A stretch of DNA of 52,020 nucleotides from Prorocentrum cordatum (lineage: Eukaryota > Sar > Dinophyceae > Prorocentrales > Prorocentraceae), in the NCBI GenBank assembly GCA_963575745.1, contig CAUYUJ010018631.1, forward strand, positions 147,501 to 199,520, read 5' to 3'. The translations under genes and the position numbers were made by a program. Below, piece after piece: positions 1 through 8,572 of the stretch; position 1 is the stretch's first letter, and every line of letters begins with the position of its first letter. The notes under the pieces are model-generated. The model was not told the DNA's origin, made no database searches, and worked only from the letters and a program-made list of their open reading frames with translations.

Positions 1-19
1 CGACCCCCTTCTAGGATTA

Positions 20-174
20 AGTCGGGCCTGTCCCTCTACATGAGGGAGATTCAAAACATACTGTAAGAATCGTAGGGTGACGTTTTATGGAGCATTTTTT
101 TGGCTATTTCTGAGCACTTCTTGAAAATGGTTTCTTTTTCTTCCAACATTTCTCTGTAGGAGGACATGCCCGAC
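20..174. mobile_element. MITE-A copy 1 (short inverted-repeat element)
   Basis: About 155 bp bounded by imperfect terminal inverted repeats. The left end reads GTCGGGCCTGTCC and the right end is the complement of GTCGGGCATGTCCTCCTACA. The interior is AT-richer than its surroundings and has no open frame of note. Two more copies lie at 38421-38567 and 43403-43560, so this is a dispersed non-autonomous family. No transposase is visible in the window; the DNA-transposon nature is inferred from structure only. Confidence 0.7.
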
Positions 175-229
175 CGAATTCTAGGGGGGGTCCTTTTCAT
201 ACTGGCTCCCGTAAGTCCGATGAAGTCTC

Positions 230-745
230 GGTAGAGCGCGCCGTTCTTGAGTTTGGGGGGGCCTCCGGGGCGTCTCGTAGTACACTGTGAGCAAGTATCG
301 AGCGGGAGCCATCTTCGTCTGAGCTGGGCTTTCGCACCAAGGAGCAGATTGCGATGACGTCTCGAGCGGGAGCGCCATTCTTGAGTGTGATCATGCATCT
401 GACCATGGCGTCTCGGAGTAAACTGTGAGGACGTATCGAGCGGGAGCTGTCGTCGTCGTAGTTGGGCCTTCAACCACTTTGCTCAATTGCGAGGCAGTCT
501 CGAGCGGGAACGCCGTTCTTGAGTTTGGGGCCCTCTCTGACCTGTGCGTCTCGGAGGAAATTGTACGGTATCGGGCGGGAGCCGTTGTCGTCGTAACTGG
601 ATATTCGTTCGGTTTTTTGATTTGCGAGCACGTCTCAAGCGACAGCGCTGTTACTGAGTTTGGAGGTCTCTCTGGGCAGGGCGTCTCGGAGTAAGTTGTG
701 AAGGGGTATCGAGCGGGAGCCGCTATCGTCGTACTTGCAAGCGCA
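230..745. repeat. Diverged tandem repeat, ~138-bp unit, about four units
   Basis: The unit start CGTCTCG recurs at 271, 409, 547 and 682, a spacing of 135-138 bp. Each unit also holds GTATCGAGCGGGAGC and CCGTTCTTGAGTTTGG at fixed offsets. Units differ by many substitutions, so the array is old. Short open frames across it are by-products of the repeat and are not annotated. Confidence 0.75.
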
Positions 746-857
746 CGTTGGTCTCCAAGCCGCGCTCGAGCAAGAGCTTCGGTTTCAAAGGAAATGCAGC
801 CGGCGTCGAGACTAGAGCGCCCAGAACCGGTTTTAGAGGTCAATATTGATTACTCTC

Positions 858-965
858 CAGAGGTGTGCCATCAACGAGACGACAACGACGAGACGACGAC
901 GAGACGACGACGACGACAATGAGGCTGTCACGAAGACGACGGCGGCGACGGCGGCGACGTCCTCC
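858..965. repeat. GAC-rich microsatellite
   Basis: Imperfect (GAC)n with AACGAC and GAGACGAC interruptions, then a GGCGAC stretch. Low-complexity sequence, no gene. Confidence 0.85.
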
Positions 966-1650
966 ATCCTCTGGGAGTCTCCCGCCGTAGGCCTTCGACG
1001 AGGTCTCCCAGGAAGGCCTCCCAGAGCCCCAAGATGCCCTCAGCGCCTGGGCGACACAGAGCGGATCGCGACGGCCAGTTCCCGGGCCCAGAGACCGCGA
1101 CCGAAACGGGTCGGGAGGAGAAGCCGACCCCCGGGGAATCAGTCGAGATCCCCCGGGGGGTCCGTGCCACGAAGCAGCGACTGTATCAGGAAGACAATTA
1201 TCGGGTTTGGAGGATGGGGCTGGGAGAAATGACCATCCCATCCATATTGCCGCGTATGTTGAAGGTGCTTATTGCACAGTCGTGCACTGTATCTTATCAA
1301 CCCCTTCCTCCCAGCACGATTATTTCGCGAGGAAAAACACGGACACAAATAAACGTCGATTCCCAGGAACATGTGGGAAACCGTGGGAAGTGGATGGGGA
1401 GAGGACGACGCTCGAGAGAAGATGGGCACACATGGGACGTCCTGGGATCTGTGTCCATTTTCATGTGTGTACCCCCGGGCCCCCTCTGTACAGTGGTCTC
1501 TCTCATCACTGCGACGTTGGAGGGGAGGGGAGGGCTAACGTGCTGCAGAGGCTCGATCCTCGATCGTCTCTCCCTATCGCCCCTGCTGCGCCCTGCTCCC
1601 GCTCTCCCGCGCCTCCCGGCGCTCCAAGTCGGCGGCGCGCCCAGGGGAAG
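966..1650. other. Unassigned GC-rich stretch
   Basis: Open frames of about 100-200 codons exist on both strands but none shows a recognisable domain, and they overlap one another, as expected in stop-poor GC-rich DNA. A small palindrome (CCCCGGGG repeated about 20 bp apart) lies near 1130-1160. I see no convincing gene here. Confidence 0.5.
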
Positions 1651-1746
1651 AACGTGAGAAGGGGAAGGGCTTCTCAGAAGGCTCGGAAGTCCCCCAGCCT
1701 CTTGAGAAGTTTTCGAGGTTTTCCCCGAAGACACAGAATTTCTCAG
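1651..1746. repeat. Partial copy of IR-G element
   Basis: The stretch GTGAGAAGGGGAAGGGCTTC and following CTTGAGAAGTTTTC, GAAGACACAGA blocks match, in the same order, the left half of the inverted-repeat element at 1878-2094 (GTGAGAAGGGGTGGGCCTTC, CCTGAGAAGTTTTC, GAAGACGCAGA). It looks like a diverged partial duplicate about 230 bp upstream. Confidence 0.65.
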
Positions 1747-1797
1747 CCCTCGTGGAGGGCAGGCGGGGCTTGCCTTCTCGCGCGAGCGACGGAAGAA

Positions 1798-1862
1798 GAC
1801 GGGGTCGTCTTCGCGGGCGTTGGCGCGCAAGCTGCCCGCGTGAGCTCGCGCGTGGACGCCCT
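1798..1862. repeat. Short dispersed repeat, copy 1
   Basis: AAGCTGCCCGCGTGAGCTCG and its flanks match 35552-35614 on the same strand (AAGCTGCCCGCGTGAGGTCG), over about 60 bp with several substitutions. It abuts the IR-G element. Function unknown. Confidence 0.6.
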
Positions 1863-1877
1863 CGCTGTTAGTGTGTC

Positions 1878-2094
1878 GGCGGCGAGCGAGGGGGGCAAGT
1901 GAGAAGGGGTGGGCCTTCTCAGAAGTTTTTGAGAAGTTGCTTGGAAGCCCCCCCTGGCCTTCCTGAGAAGTTTTCTAGCCTTCCCTGAAGACGCAGACAA
2001 CTTCTCAGAAGGCCAGAGCGCTTCTGAGAAGTCCCGGTGCCACTGCCTTCTGAGAAGGCCTTCCCCTTCTCACTTCCTTCCCTCGCTCGCCGCC
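1878..2094. mobile_element. IR-G: element with 48-bp terminal inverted repeats
   Basis: The left arm (1878-1925) begins GGCGGCGAGCGAGGG and contains AAGTGAGAAGGGG and GGCCTTCTCAGAAG. The right arm (2047-2094) is its near-perfect reverse complement, ending CCCTCGCTCGCCGCC. The 120-bp interior is full of CTTCTGAGAAG-type palindromes. The whole would fold into a long hairpin, typical of MITEs. No coding capacity. Confidence 0.75.
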
Positions 2095-2446
2095 GAGTGT
2101 TCGCCAAAGGGGGACGCGGGTCCTGAGGGAAACGCGTCCTGAGGGTTTTCGCCGTTTTCGGGCTCTCGGGATGGGCCACTGGATTGTCGGAAAATTACTC
2201 AGGATGAAGATCTCGTCCTGGAGGAAGGCCCTGGGGTCCAGGACCCGTTTCCCTCAGGACCAGTTTCTCCATGCTAACCAGTGTGGCATGCCGCGCTGGC
2301 GGCCTGCGTGAGCCGCAGCGTAAGGTGGCTGTGTCACGCTCGCGTAGGACCCGCTGTTTTTCGTCCCTCACGTGTCGCCGCTGCAGTTCTACTGTCATGG
2401 AGTTGCTGGCATGCGGCACGCTATGGGCGTCTGGTGAGAAATGTGC

Positions 2447-2600
2447 CCTGGAGGTTTCAGACCTTGTGGGATTCCTTATCTGATGAGGGCGGCGGTGGTA
2501 TCCGTGGTCATGCCTCAATTGGTTTCCCACCTGCTTTCAGACCCTGAATTCCTTATTCAAGGGTTTCTTATCCAATGCCCTCACCGACCGTACGTGTTTG
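2447..2600. repeat. Dispersed repeat R, copy 1
   Basis: About 150 bp matching 8414-8547 on the same strand. Shared blocks include TGAGGGCGGC, CAGACC, GGATTCCTTAT/GAATTCCTTATT and CTTATCCAATGCCC, in order. In the second copy the repeat ends exactly where a spliced-leader relic begins, so this copy shows what the sequence looks like without the retroelement. Confidence 0.75.
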
Positions 2601-2663
2601 CCAGCGTGGACCCCAAGCAGTGAGTTGTTGCACCCTGGATGTGTTAGCCACGTGTTACAACCT

Positions 2664-2857
2664 GTGAGGTGCAAACCATCCGATGCAATCCGTGTGGCAC
2701 CAGCAGTGTGCTGCAGTGTGAGGCGAAGGCTCGGCGGTGCAAGCCATGTGGCACACGCTGCGCTTTTGCAAACGATGTGGTGGAAGCTACGTGGTGGAAC
2801 CTATGTGGTGCACGCAATGTGTTGCAGGCTGTGTGGCTCCGGCTATGTGGTGAAACG
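2664..2857. repeat. 14-bp minisatellite, CTATGTGGTGCAAC orientation
   Basis: Degenerate 14-bp units, clearest at the right end (CTATGTGGTGCACG, CAATGTGTTGCAGG, CTGTGTGGCTCCGG, CTATGTGGTGAAAC). The same unit occurs as its reverse complement at 35128-35302. Confidence 0.75.
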
Positions 2858-3460
2858 TCCGTGTGCGCCGACGAGCCGAGCGCCCGGAAACAGCCTGGCC
2901 GGCGCGCGAGCCGCCCGCCGAGGCGCCCACGGCCGGCGGCCGAGCGAGCTCCCGGCAGCCCGTGCCAGCGCATGAGAGGCGGCCACGGGGCGGGGCGGCG
3001 ACCGGGCAGCACTGCCGCAAGGCTCACGCCGAGCGCACGAGGCGCCCGCGAGAGGTGCCCGCGGGGCGGGGAGGCGACCGGGCGGGAACACCCGACGCGG
3101 CCACGGGGCGCCCACGGGCGGAACCAGGGCGACAATCGCCCCGCAGCGGCGATGCATCGGCGATGCGGCTCGATGTGGAGCCCGAGGTTCTCCATGCGGA
3201 CGTCGCCGATGCGCCGACGTCGCGGACATGCATCGCCGATGCGTTGGCGATGCGTCGGCGACGCGCGCCATCTTCCGACCCCGTCTTCTCGGAGCACATT
3301 TTGGAGGCCTCCCACCATGCCAGCGCACGGGGCACCCAGGAGGCGCCCTCGGGCGGCGACTTGGCCAAAACCTGGGGAGCCAACCCAGTTGTGTAGAAAC
3401 CAAGTAAGGTCATCCGGTAATGACGTACAAGCATTGTTTTTGGAAGATGCAGAACCCTGC
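2858..3460. other. GC-rich unassigned stretch with GATGC repeats
   Basis: Very GC-rich, with long overlapping open frames on both strands and no recognisable domain. From about 3150 to 3265 it holds a degenerate short repeat built from GCGATGC and CATCGGC, partly palindromic. No gene supported. Confidence 0.55.
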
Positions 3461-3461
3461 G

Positions 3462-3485
3462 TGGATATATATATATATATATATA
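3462..3485. repeat. (TA)n microsatellite
   Basis: Perfect run of about 12 TA units. Confidence 0.95.
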
Positions 3486-3654
3486 GCGCCCGGGGAGCTG
3501 ATCGTTCCTGACATCTGGATGTACTCGGTCCCCCTCGGGCCCAAAGATATCCAGATCCACGCTTCCTTGGGTTCCTGAGAGATCGGTTTTCCAGGCAGTG
3601 GATCTGTACACGCTCCACCATGCATGACAACCATGGTTTCCCTTCCGTCAAAGA

Positions 3655-3830
3655 CATCCGGAGTCGTGTTTTTTTTCGCAACGTGGCTCACCAGAGTTTT
3701 GGACCCCTTCCTCGGGACCAGCTTTTCATCCTGAGTCGTTCTTTCGGTGGCTCTGGGGCCCAGCGAGGGCCCCCGTAGGCAGAAAATTAGCAATACATTT
3801 TTGTCGTGATTTTTCTGCATCGGGAGGATG
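3655..3830 (+). repeat. Repeat-C copy 1
   Basis: Core GGGGCCCAGCGAGGGCCCCC at 3756-3775 with TTTTCATCCTGAGTCGTT just upstream and TTTTTGTCGTGATTTTTC downstream. The same arrangement recurs at 23580-23735, 40300-40470 and 42945-43100, and inverted at 24415-24602. The core is itself a GC palindrome. No open frame is conserved between copies, so it is a short non-coding repeat. Confidence 0.8.
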
Positions 3831-4446
3831 TCAGGGTTCGAACGTTCTAGAACCGATCACAACGCTGTTTAGCTTGGCTTGGGCATCTGTCTTGTCTTTA
3901 GACCTCGTTTTTCGTTTCTGTTTCGCTTCGTTTTTGGTTGCTGCTTTCCACGCCTCGTCTCGTCGGGCGTGCCAGACGACGCGGCGTGCGAGCGGGCACG
4001 CGCGGAAGCGCCCTCGGGGCGCGCCGGCGTGCGCCGCGTGCGAGCGGGGCACGCACGGGAGCGCCGCCGGAGCGTTGGGCCTGGCGCCGCTCACAGATCC
4101 TCCGGGACATTGCTTTCACCGCCCCCTGCTCGGACGAGAGCCACGGGGGGACCCTCTCGGTCGAGGAGTTCCCGTTCTCCTCTCCGAGCGGATGGCCGAG
4201 GGGCGCGAAGCAGCCTGGGTTCCCGTCCACGACGCCATCAGGCGCTGCCTGACCGACCTTGCGGCAGCAGCCCAGGTCGGAGGCCACGCAGTCGTCCCGC
4301 GAGCCTTGGGCGCGGACCTCCCAGGCACTGGAGCGAACACCCTCTGGAATCTCCACAGACTGACTTGAAGCTTGCGGGACCTCTTCGAAAGACCCCCGTG
4401 GCCCCGATTCGCTCCAGAGAGGGGGTAGTATTCATTGTGCCACTTG
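3831..4446. other. Unassigned; weakly coding-like
   Basis: No domain recognised. A 164-codon frame (3874-4368, +) and overlapping frames contain locally protein-like segments, for example EFPFSSPSGWPRG near 4170 and DAIRRCLTDLAAAAQ near 4230, but in different frames. This could be a decayed coding fragment or chance in GC-rich DNA. Confidence 0.35.
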
Positions 4447-4568
4447 GCATCGCTCGGACGCGTGCATTTTTCCTCGGCGGGGACCATGGAGGAGCATCCT
4501 GGATGACTTAGCGAAAAAGCGCGCACGAAATCAAAAGCTACACGAGGAATGGACGCCCGAGCGATGGC
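4447..4568. mobile_element. MITE-D copy 1
   Basis: About 122 bp with inverted ends: left GCATCGCTCGGACG and then TTTTTCCTCGG; right CACGAGGAATGGACGCCCGA followed by GCGATGG. The second copy at 41970-42110 has the same ends and spacing. Internal matches (GAGGAGCATC, TGGA) confirm homology. No coding capacity. Confidence 0.75.
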
Positions 4569-4725
4569 AAGGCCACGCACGTGGCGTGGAGGGCGCAGCC
4601 CGCCTTCTGTGCCGCTCGGAGGCCGGCGGGCCGACTCCTCGCCCGCCGGGCGTGGCGCATCTGGCACTCCGCTGAGCACTCCGCCTGGACGACTGGTCCT
4701 TGAGCATCCGAGCCAAGACAACCTC

Positions 4726-4922
4726 AGGGGAACAAAAAGTGGCATAAACAGAAAAACTCGGAGGTCCGCGCGGATCTCTCGGATCGGCGCTGGGGCCCCC
4801 CGGCGGCGCCTCCGGCGCCGCCCCTGGCGCGCTCCGCGCGCCAGGGAGGGGGGTCCAGCGCCGATCCGAGAAATCCGCGCGGAGCTCAGAGTTTTTATGT
4901 TCATGTCACTTTTTGTTCCCCT
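4726..4922. mobile_element. IR-E: 197-bp long-hairpin element
   Basis: The left arm (4726-4802) starts AGGGGAACAAAAAGTGGCAT and runs through ACTCGGAGGTCCGCGCGGAT to TCGGATCGGCGCTGG. The right arm (4846-4922) is its reverse complement with few mismatches and ends in the complement of the same start. The centre contains further GC palindromes (CCTGGCGCG/CGCGCCAGG). A right-arm-like half copy lies at 40925-40990. Typical foldback or MITE structure without coding capacity. Confidence 0.85.
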
Positions 4923-5065
4923 ATTTCTGGCCTCAGAGAACGACGGTCCACCGCTGCCCCCTACCATCCGCCACTCAGGCCAGGGACACTGGAAACAGCG
5001 AGGCAATACGGCTGCCCCAACAAGCTCTTCCGAGCGGCCCCCAAAAAACAGCTGAAAGCTCACCC

Positions 5066-5545
5066 TGAGGGAGCAGCGCCGCGCGCGAGCCCCTCCGCCC
5101 TGCTCGCTCAGATAACGACTCCCCCAAAGGTGCCAACACAATCCCTGCCTCTGAGAGGTCGGAACCGTGGATCACCCTCGACGACCTGGCGGGCCACCAG
5201 GCCCGAGCGGTGTCCACGGCCACCGCCGCAGGTCTCCTTGCCCGCGGGGGGCCAGGTGGCACGCATCCGTGAGCCTCCACTACGACCACACTCGAGGAAG
5301 CAGTGTGATCCGAGTGCGGTACACGGGCGTGTGGCGGGCAGGACCAAAGCGTGCTGCGCACCGCACCCACCACCACCTGCACAGGGCGGTTTCCCCCCCC
5401 CGTCACGGCATGAGTGACGAGGCCCTGGGATCCTGGACTGCTTCCGCCTGCCGCACGCGGCTAGGCGATGACAGCCCCGCAACCCCACGGCCCCGCCCAT
5501 CCCGCCGCGGCGCATGCCTGGACGGCCTGCGATTATTTTTCTCCC
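5066..5545 (+). other. Possible decayed coding fragment, unidentified
   Basis: A stop-free stretch of about 68 codons after a TGA (5066-5270) gives a balanced, polar peptide (contains ERSEPWITLDDLAGHQ). After a probable frame change the next frame gives HASVSLHYDHTRGSS and VIRVRYTGVW. The composition is more protein-like than the surroundings, but I recognise no family and there is no long uninterrupted frame. It could equally be chance. Confidence 0.25.
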
Positions 5546-5599
5546 CCTAGGACTAGCCAGGGGTGGTGAAAGGGAGGCTACCCGCTTGTTTTCCTGGTA

Positions 5600-5699
5600 N
5601 NNNNNNNNNNNNNNNNNNNNNNNNNNNNNNNNNNNNNNNNNNNNNNNNNNNNNNNNNNNNNNNNNNNNNNNNNNNNNNNNNNNNNNNNNNNNNNNNNNN
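5600..5699. other. Assembly gap (100 N)
   Basis: Exactly 100 N, a conventional placeholder of unknown true length. It is followed immediately by a purine-rich GGGGGAGGAGG tract, so the gap probably reflects an unassembled microsatellite. Confidence 0.99.
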
Positions 5700-5765
5700 G
5701 GGGGAGGGGGAGGAGGGGGCGGAAAGGCAGGAGGAGGCGGAGGGGGAGGAGGATGACGGGGAGGA
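5700..5765. repeat. GGA/GGGGA-rich tract at gap edge
   Basis: Imperfect GGA and GGGGA repeat directly after the N run; polypurine on the + strand. Confidence 0.85.
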
Positions 5766-5845
5766 GGTCGGATTTCTGGGCTAACGCCACATACTTGGAT
5801 CTGTGCCTGCTCATACCGTCTTCGGAGCTGTTCCGTGGCCACGGC

Positions 5846-5935
5846 TAGAACCTAAGCGCGCGCGCGCGAAGCGCGCGCGTGGTTCTAGCACACACACATA
5901 TATTTATATATCTATATATATATATATATATAGAT
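5846..5935. repeat. CG-repeat hairpin followed by CA and TA repeats
   Basis: CTAGAACC, then CGCGCGCGCG, a short AAG loop, CGCGCGCG and GGTTCTAG form one hairpin (5846-5888). It is followed by CACACACA and a (TA)n tract. These are alternating purine-pyrimidine sequences able to adopt cruciform or Z-like forms; any function is unproven. Confidence 0.7.
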
Positions 5936-5999
5936 ATCGAACTTGGTTTTGCCTAGGATGTCCATTGCGTTTGTGAAGGAATCCAGAGGGTACCAGACG

Positions 6000-6262
6000 C
6001 GGTCGCGCCCAGGTTCCTTGGGTTCTTCGGTTTTGTTTCTTCACAAGGGGTTTTCGTTAGGTTCCTTGGTTTTGTCTCCTTACGAGGCCTTGCCCGCGTT
6101 CCTTGGTCTCGCGTTCCTCGGGGTTGCCCTGGTTTCCCGAGTTCCTTGGTTATGTTTCATTCAAGTTTTTGACTAGGCTGGCCTTCCTCGGTTTCCCCGG
6201 GGTCCCCAGGTTCCCCGGGTGCCCAGGTACGCCAGATTCCCCAGGTTCCTTGGTCGTGCTCT
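6000..6262. repeat. Degenerate GGTTCCTTGG tandem repeat
   Basis: Blocks of AGGTTCCTTGG and TTTTGTTTC recur every ~50-60 bp, grading into GGTTTCCC and GGTTCCCC motifs. A related block recurs at 6718-6785 between two decamer arrays, giving a higher-order pattern. Confidence 0.7.
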
Positions 6263-6284
6263 CTTTTTGTTTTGGAAGCAATGC

Positions 6285-7545
6285 ACAGACATGCCAGGCA
6301 ATGCCATGGGAAGTTCAAACATGCCAAGCAATGTCAAGCAACGCCAAGCAATGCATGCCAAGCAATGCATACCAAGCAATGCATACCAAGTATTGCCGAG
6401 CAATGCAAAACAACGCAAATCAACGTCAAGCACTGCAAGAAATGCCAAGCAGCAAAAAGCAATGCAAACCAATGCAAAGTCATGCCAATGTGCCAAGCAA
6501 TGCCAAGCAATGCCAAGCAATGATGCCAAGCAGTGCCGCTCAATGCTAAGCAATGCCATTCAATGCCGAGCAATGCCGAGCAACGCAATGCCAAGCAAGG
6601 CCAAGCGAGGCAACGCAATGCCAAGCAGTGCCCAGAACCGCCGCTCCGGAAGCGTTTACCGAATTGGGGCCGCGCCGAGTTCGTTGAAGAACCTGTGGGT
6701 GCCTGGCCTGCGCTGCACGGCCTTCCTCGGATTTCCCAGTTTCCCTGGGTCTCTCGGGGTTCCTTGGTCTTGTTTGTGTTCTGTTTTTGAGGAGGCGTGC
6801 CAAGCAATGCCAAGCAACGACAAGCAATGCCGAGCACTGCAAGGAAATGCCAACACAAGACCGAGCAATACCAAGCACTGCAGACATGCAAAGCAATTCC
6901 AAGCAAGGCCAAGCAGTGCCAAGCAATGCCAAGCAACGCCACACACATACAATGCCAAGCAATGCCCAGCAGTGCCACCCAAAAACCAAGCAATGATGCC
7001 GAGCAATGCCATTCAACATCAAGCAATGCGAAGCAATGCCACGTAATGCAAACAAATGCCACTCAAAGCCGATCAACGGAGGATAAGGCCAAGCGATGAC
7101 AAGCAATGCTAAACAATGCCGAGCAAAACCAGACAATGCAATGCACTCCCGAGCAATGCCGAAGCAACACCGAGCAATCCACATCAATGCCAAGCAATGT
7201 CAGGCAGTGTCAAGCAACACCCAGCAATGTCGAGCGATGCCAAGCAATGCAGAGCAATGCCAATCACTTCCAAGCAGTGCCATGCACTGCCAAGCAATTT
7301 CAAGCAATGTCAAGCAGTGACAACCAATGCCAAGCAATGCCAAACAGTGTCAACCAATGCCAAGCTATGCCAAGCAATGCCAAGCACTGCTAAGCAATGC
7401 CACGGAATGCCAATGAATGCCAAGCAATGCCACGCAATGCCAAACATCGCCAAGCAATGTGAAGTAATGCCAATCATTGACAAGCAATGCCAATCAATGT
7501 CAAGCAACGCCATGCAGTGCCAAGCGATGCCAAGCAATACTTGCT
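6285..7545. repeat. Decamer satellite, consensus CCAAGCAATG
   Basis: More than 100 imperfect copies of a CCAAGCAATG unit, with variants such as CCGAGCAATG and CCAAGCAGTG. The array is split at about 6640-6795 by a spacer containing GGCCTTCCTCGG and TTCCTTGGTCTTG, which resembles the sequence before the first block (6180-6285). The long apparent proteins on both strands are artefacts of a low-complexity 10-bp repeat. Confidence 0.9.
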
Positions 7546-8019
7546 CATGAAGCTTCCCCCCTACGTTGGCTCGCACCAGTTTCATCCCTACTTGCTCTCG
7601 CGATCTCCGAGTGCAGACTGCTGAACGGGAGGCGCGGTCGCGGTAGCGGTTACGCCCACGACGCCTGAGCAGCGCCCAGGGAGTTGCATGGCCTTTGCGC
7701 GTCCTCGGAGGCGGTAGCGACGACATGCTTCACAGTCGGGTCTGTTCAGCAATGTCTCATCTTGCGCCCGTCCTCCTCCTCCTCCTCCTCCTCCTCCTCC
7801 TCCTCCTCCCCCTCCTCCTCCTCCTCCTTCTTCTCCCATCCTGCGCCGTCTGGTCCCTGCTTGCCCCGCCCTTCCGTGCCCTGCCAGGCCCTGCCTTGTC
7901 CCGTGTCGACGCCGTGGCTTTTTTCACGGTAAGGCTCCCCGGAGGCCTGGACACCTTCTCCGACCGGCGTTTCACACGGTGTAGTTTTTTGATGGTCTAG
8001 AGCCCGGAGGCCAAGCATC
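7546..8019. other. Unassigned, with (TCC)n at 7771-7832
   Basis: Contains a 60-bp CTCCTCCTC microsatellite. The remainder shows no recognisable coding or structural element. Confidence 0.6.
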
Positions 8020-8126
8020 TCGGCCACGCGCAGAGGGGGGCAGGGGGAGGGTGGAAGGTTTCTTAGAAGCGGTCTCCTTCCAAGAAGCCTCCCCCCCTCC
8101 CCATAAATCCCTCTGCGCGCCGCCAA
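8020..8126. mobile_element. MITE-B copy 1
   Basis: Begins CGGCCACGCGCAGAGGGGGG and ends CCCTCTGCGCGCCGCCA, forming inverted ends (CGCGCAGAGGG/CCCTCTGCGCG). The interior has CTTAGAAGC and CAAGAAGCCTCCCCCC blocks shared with the copies at 38395-38717 and 41353-41522. This copy is shorter, lacking the AAGGCGCGGGCCTT middle of the other two. Confidence 0.75.
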
Positions 8127-8214
8127 AAGTTGCAAGCAAGCTGACACTTCTTCACAATGCAAGCATGTCTGGGATCCTCTCCTGCCGTGTCCCGTCCCCT
8201 CCTGCCCTCACCGA

Positions 8215-8353
8215 GCGCGCTCCACTACTCGCAGAGCGCCTGCTCGCAAACGTCCGAACAAACACATGTTCTCCTCGATGTGATGGGTCGTAACTCCCCC
8301 GCGGCACATCCAGGCCACTCGCGAGCAGTGACTCTGCGAGTAGTGGAACGCGC
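8215..8353. mobile_element. IR-F: 139-bp element with 33-bp inverted ends
   Basis: The left arm GCGCGCTCCACTACTCGCAG continues to GCTCGC (8215-8247). The right arm GCGAGCAGTGACTCTGCGAG continues to GGAACGCGC (8321-8353). Only a few mismatches separate the arms. The structure is MITE-like; a single copy was seen in the window. Confidence 0.7.
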
Positions 8354-8413
8354 TTGTCTATGTCCCGTCCCAGCAGAGGAGGCACGGTGGAGGCGTTTGT
8401 TAAGGAATAGTCC

Positions 8414-8547
8414 CAGGAGGCGCCAGACCCTGGAGGATTCCAATGAGGGCGGCAGTGATATCCATGGCCAAGCCTCGATTGTAATTCCACCAGCTTCCAG
8501 ACCTTGGATTCCTTATTTAAGGGTTCCTTATCCAATGCCCCCACCGT
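8414..8547. repeat. Dispersed repeat R, copy 2
   Basis: Matches 2447-2600 on the same strand with ordered shared blocks (TGAGGGCGGC, GGATTCCTTAT, CCTTATCCAATGCCC). It ends where the spliced-leader relic of LINE-A begins, so it marks either the insertion target or the 5' boundary of LINE-A. Confidence 0.75.
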
Positions 8548-8569
8548 CCGTGGCCATTTTTGACTCAAG
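8548..8569 (+). other. Degenerate spliced-leader relic (DinoSL)
   Basis: Reads CCGTGGCCATTTTTGACTCA plus AG. Against the known DinoSL (CCGTAGCC, then ATTTTGGCTCAAG) it has one A-to-G change, one inserted T and one G-to-A change. The preceding T fits the variable first base. It lies 3 nt before the ATG of ORF1 at 8573. Dinoflagellate mRNAs receive this leader by trans-splicing, so its presence in DNA implies that a spliced RNA was reverse-transcribed. Confidence 0.75.
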
Positions 8570-8572
8570 GCC

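Noticed and set aside
6300-7545. CRISPR-like array
   Set aside because: The decamer repeats are contiguous without unique spacers, and the setting is eukaryotic.
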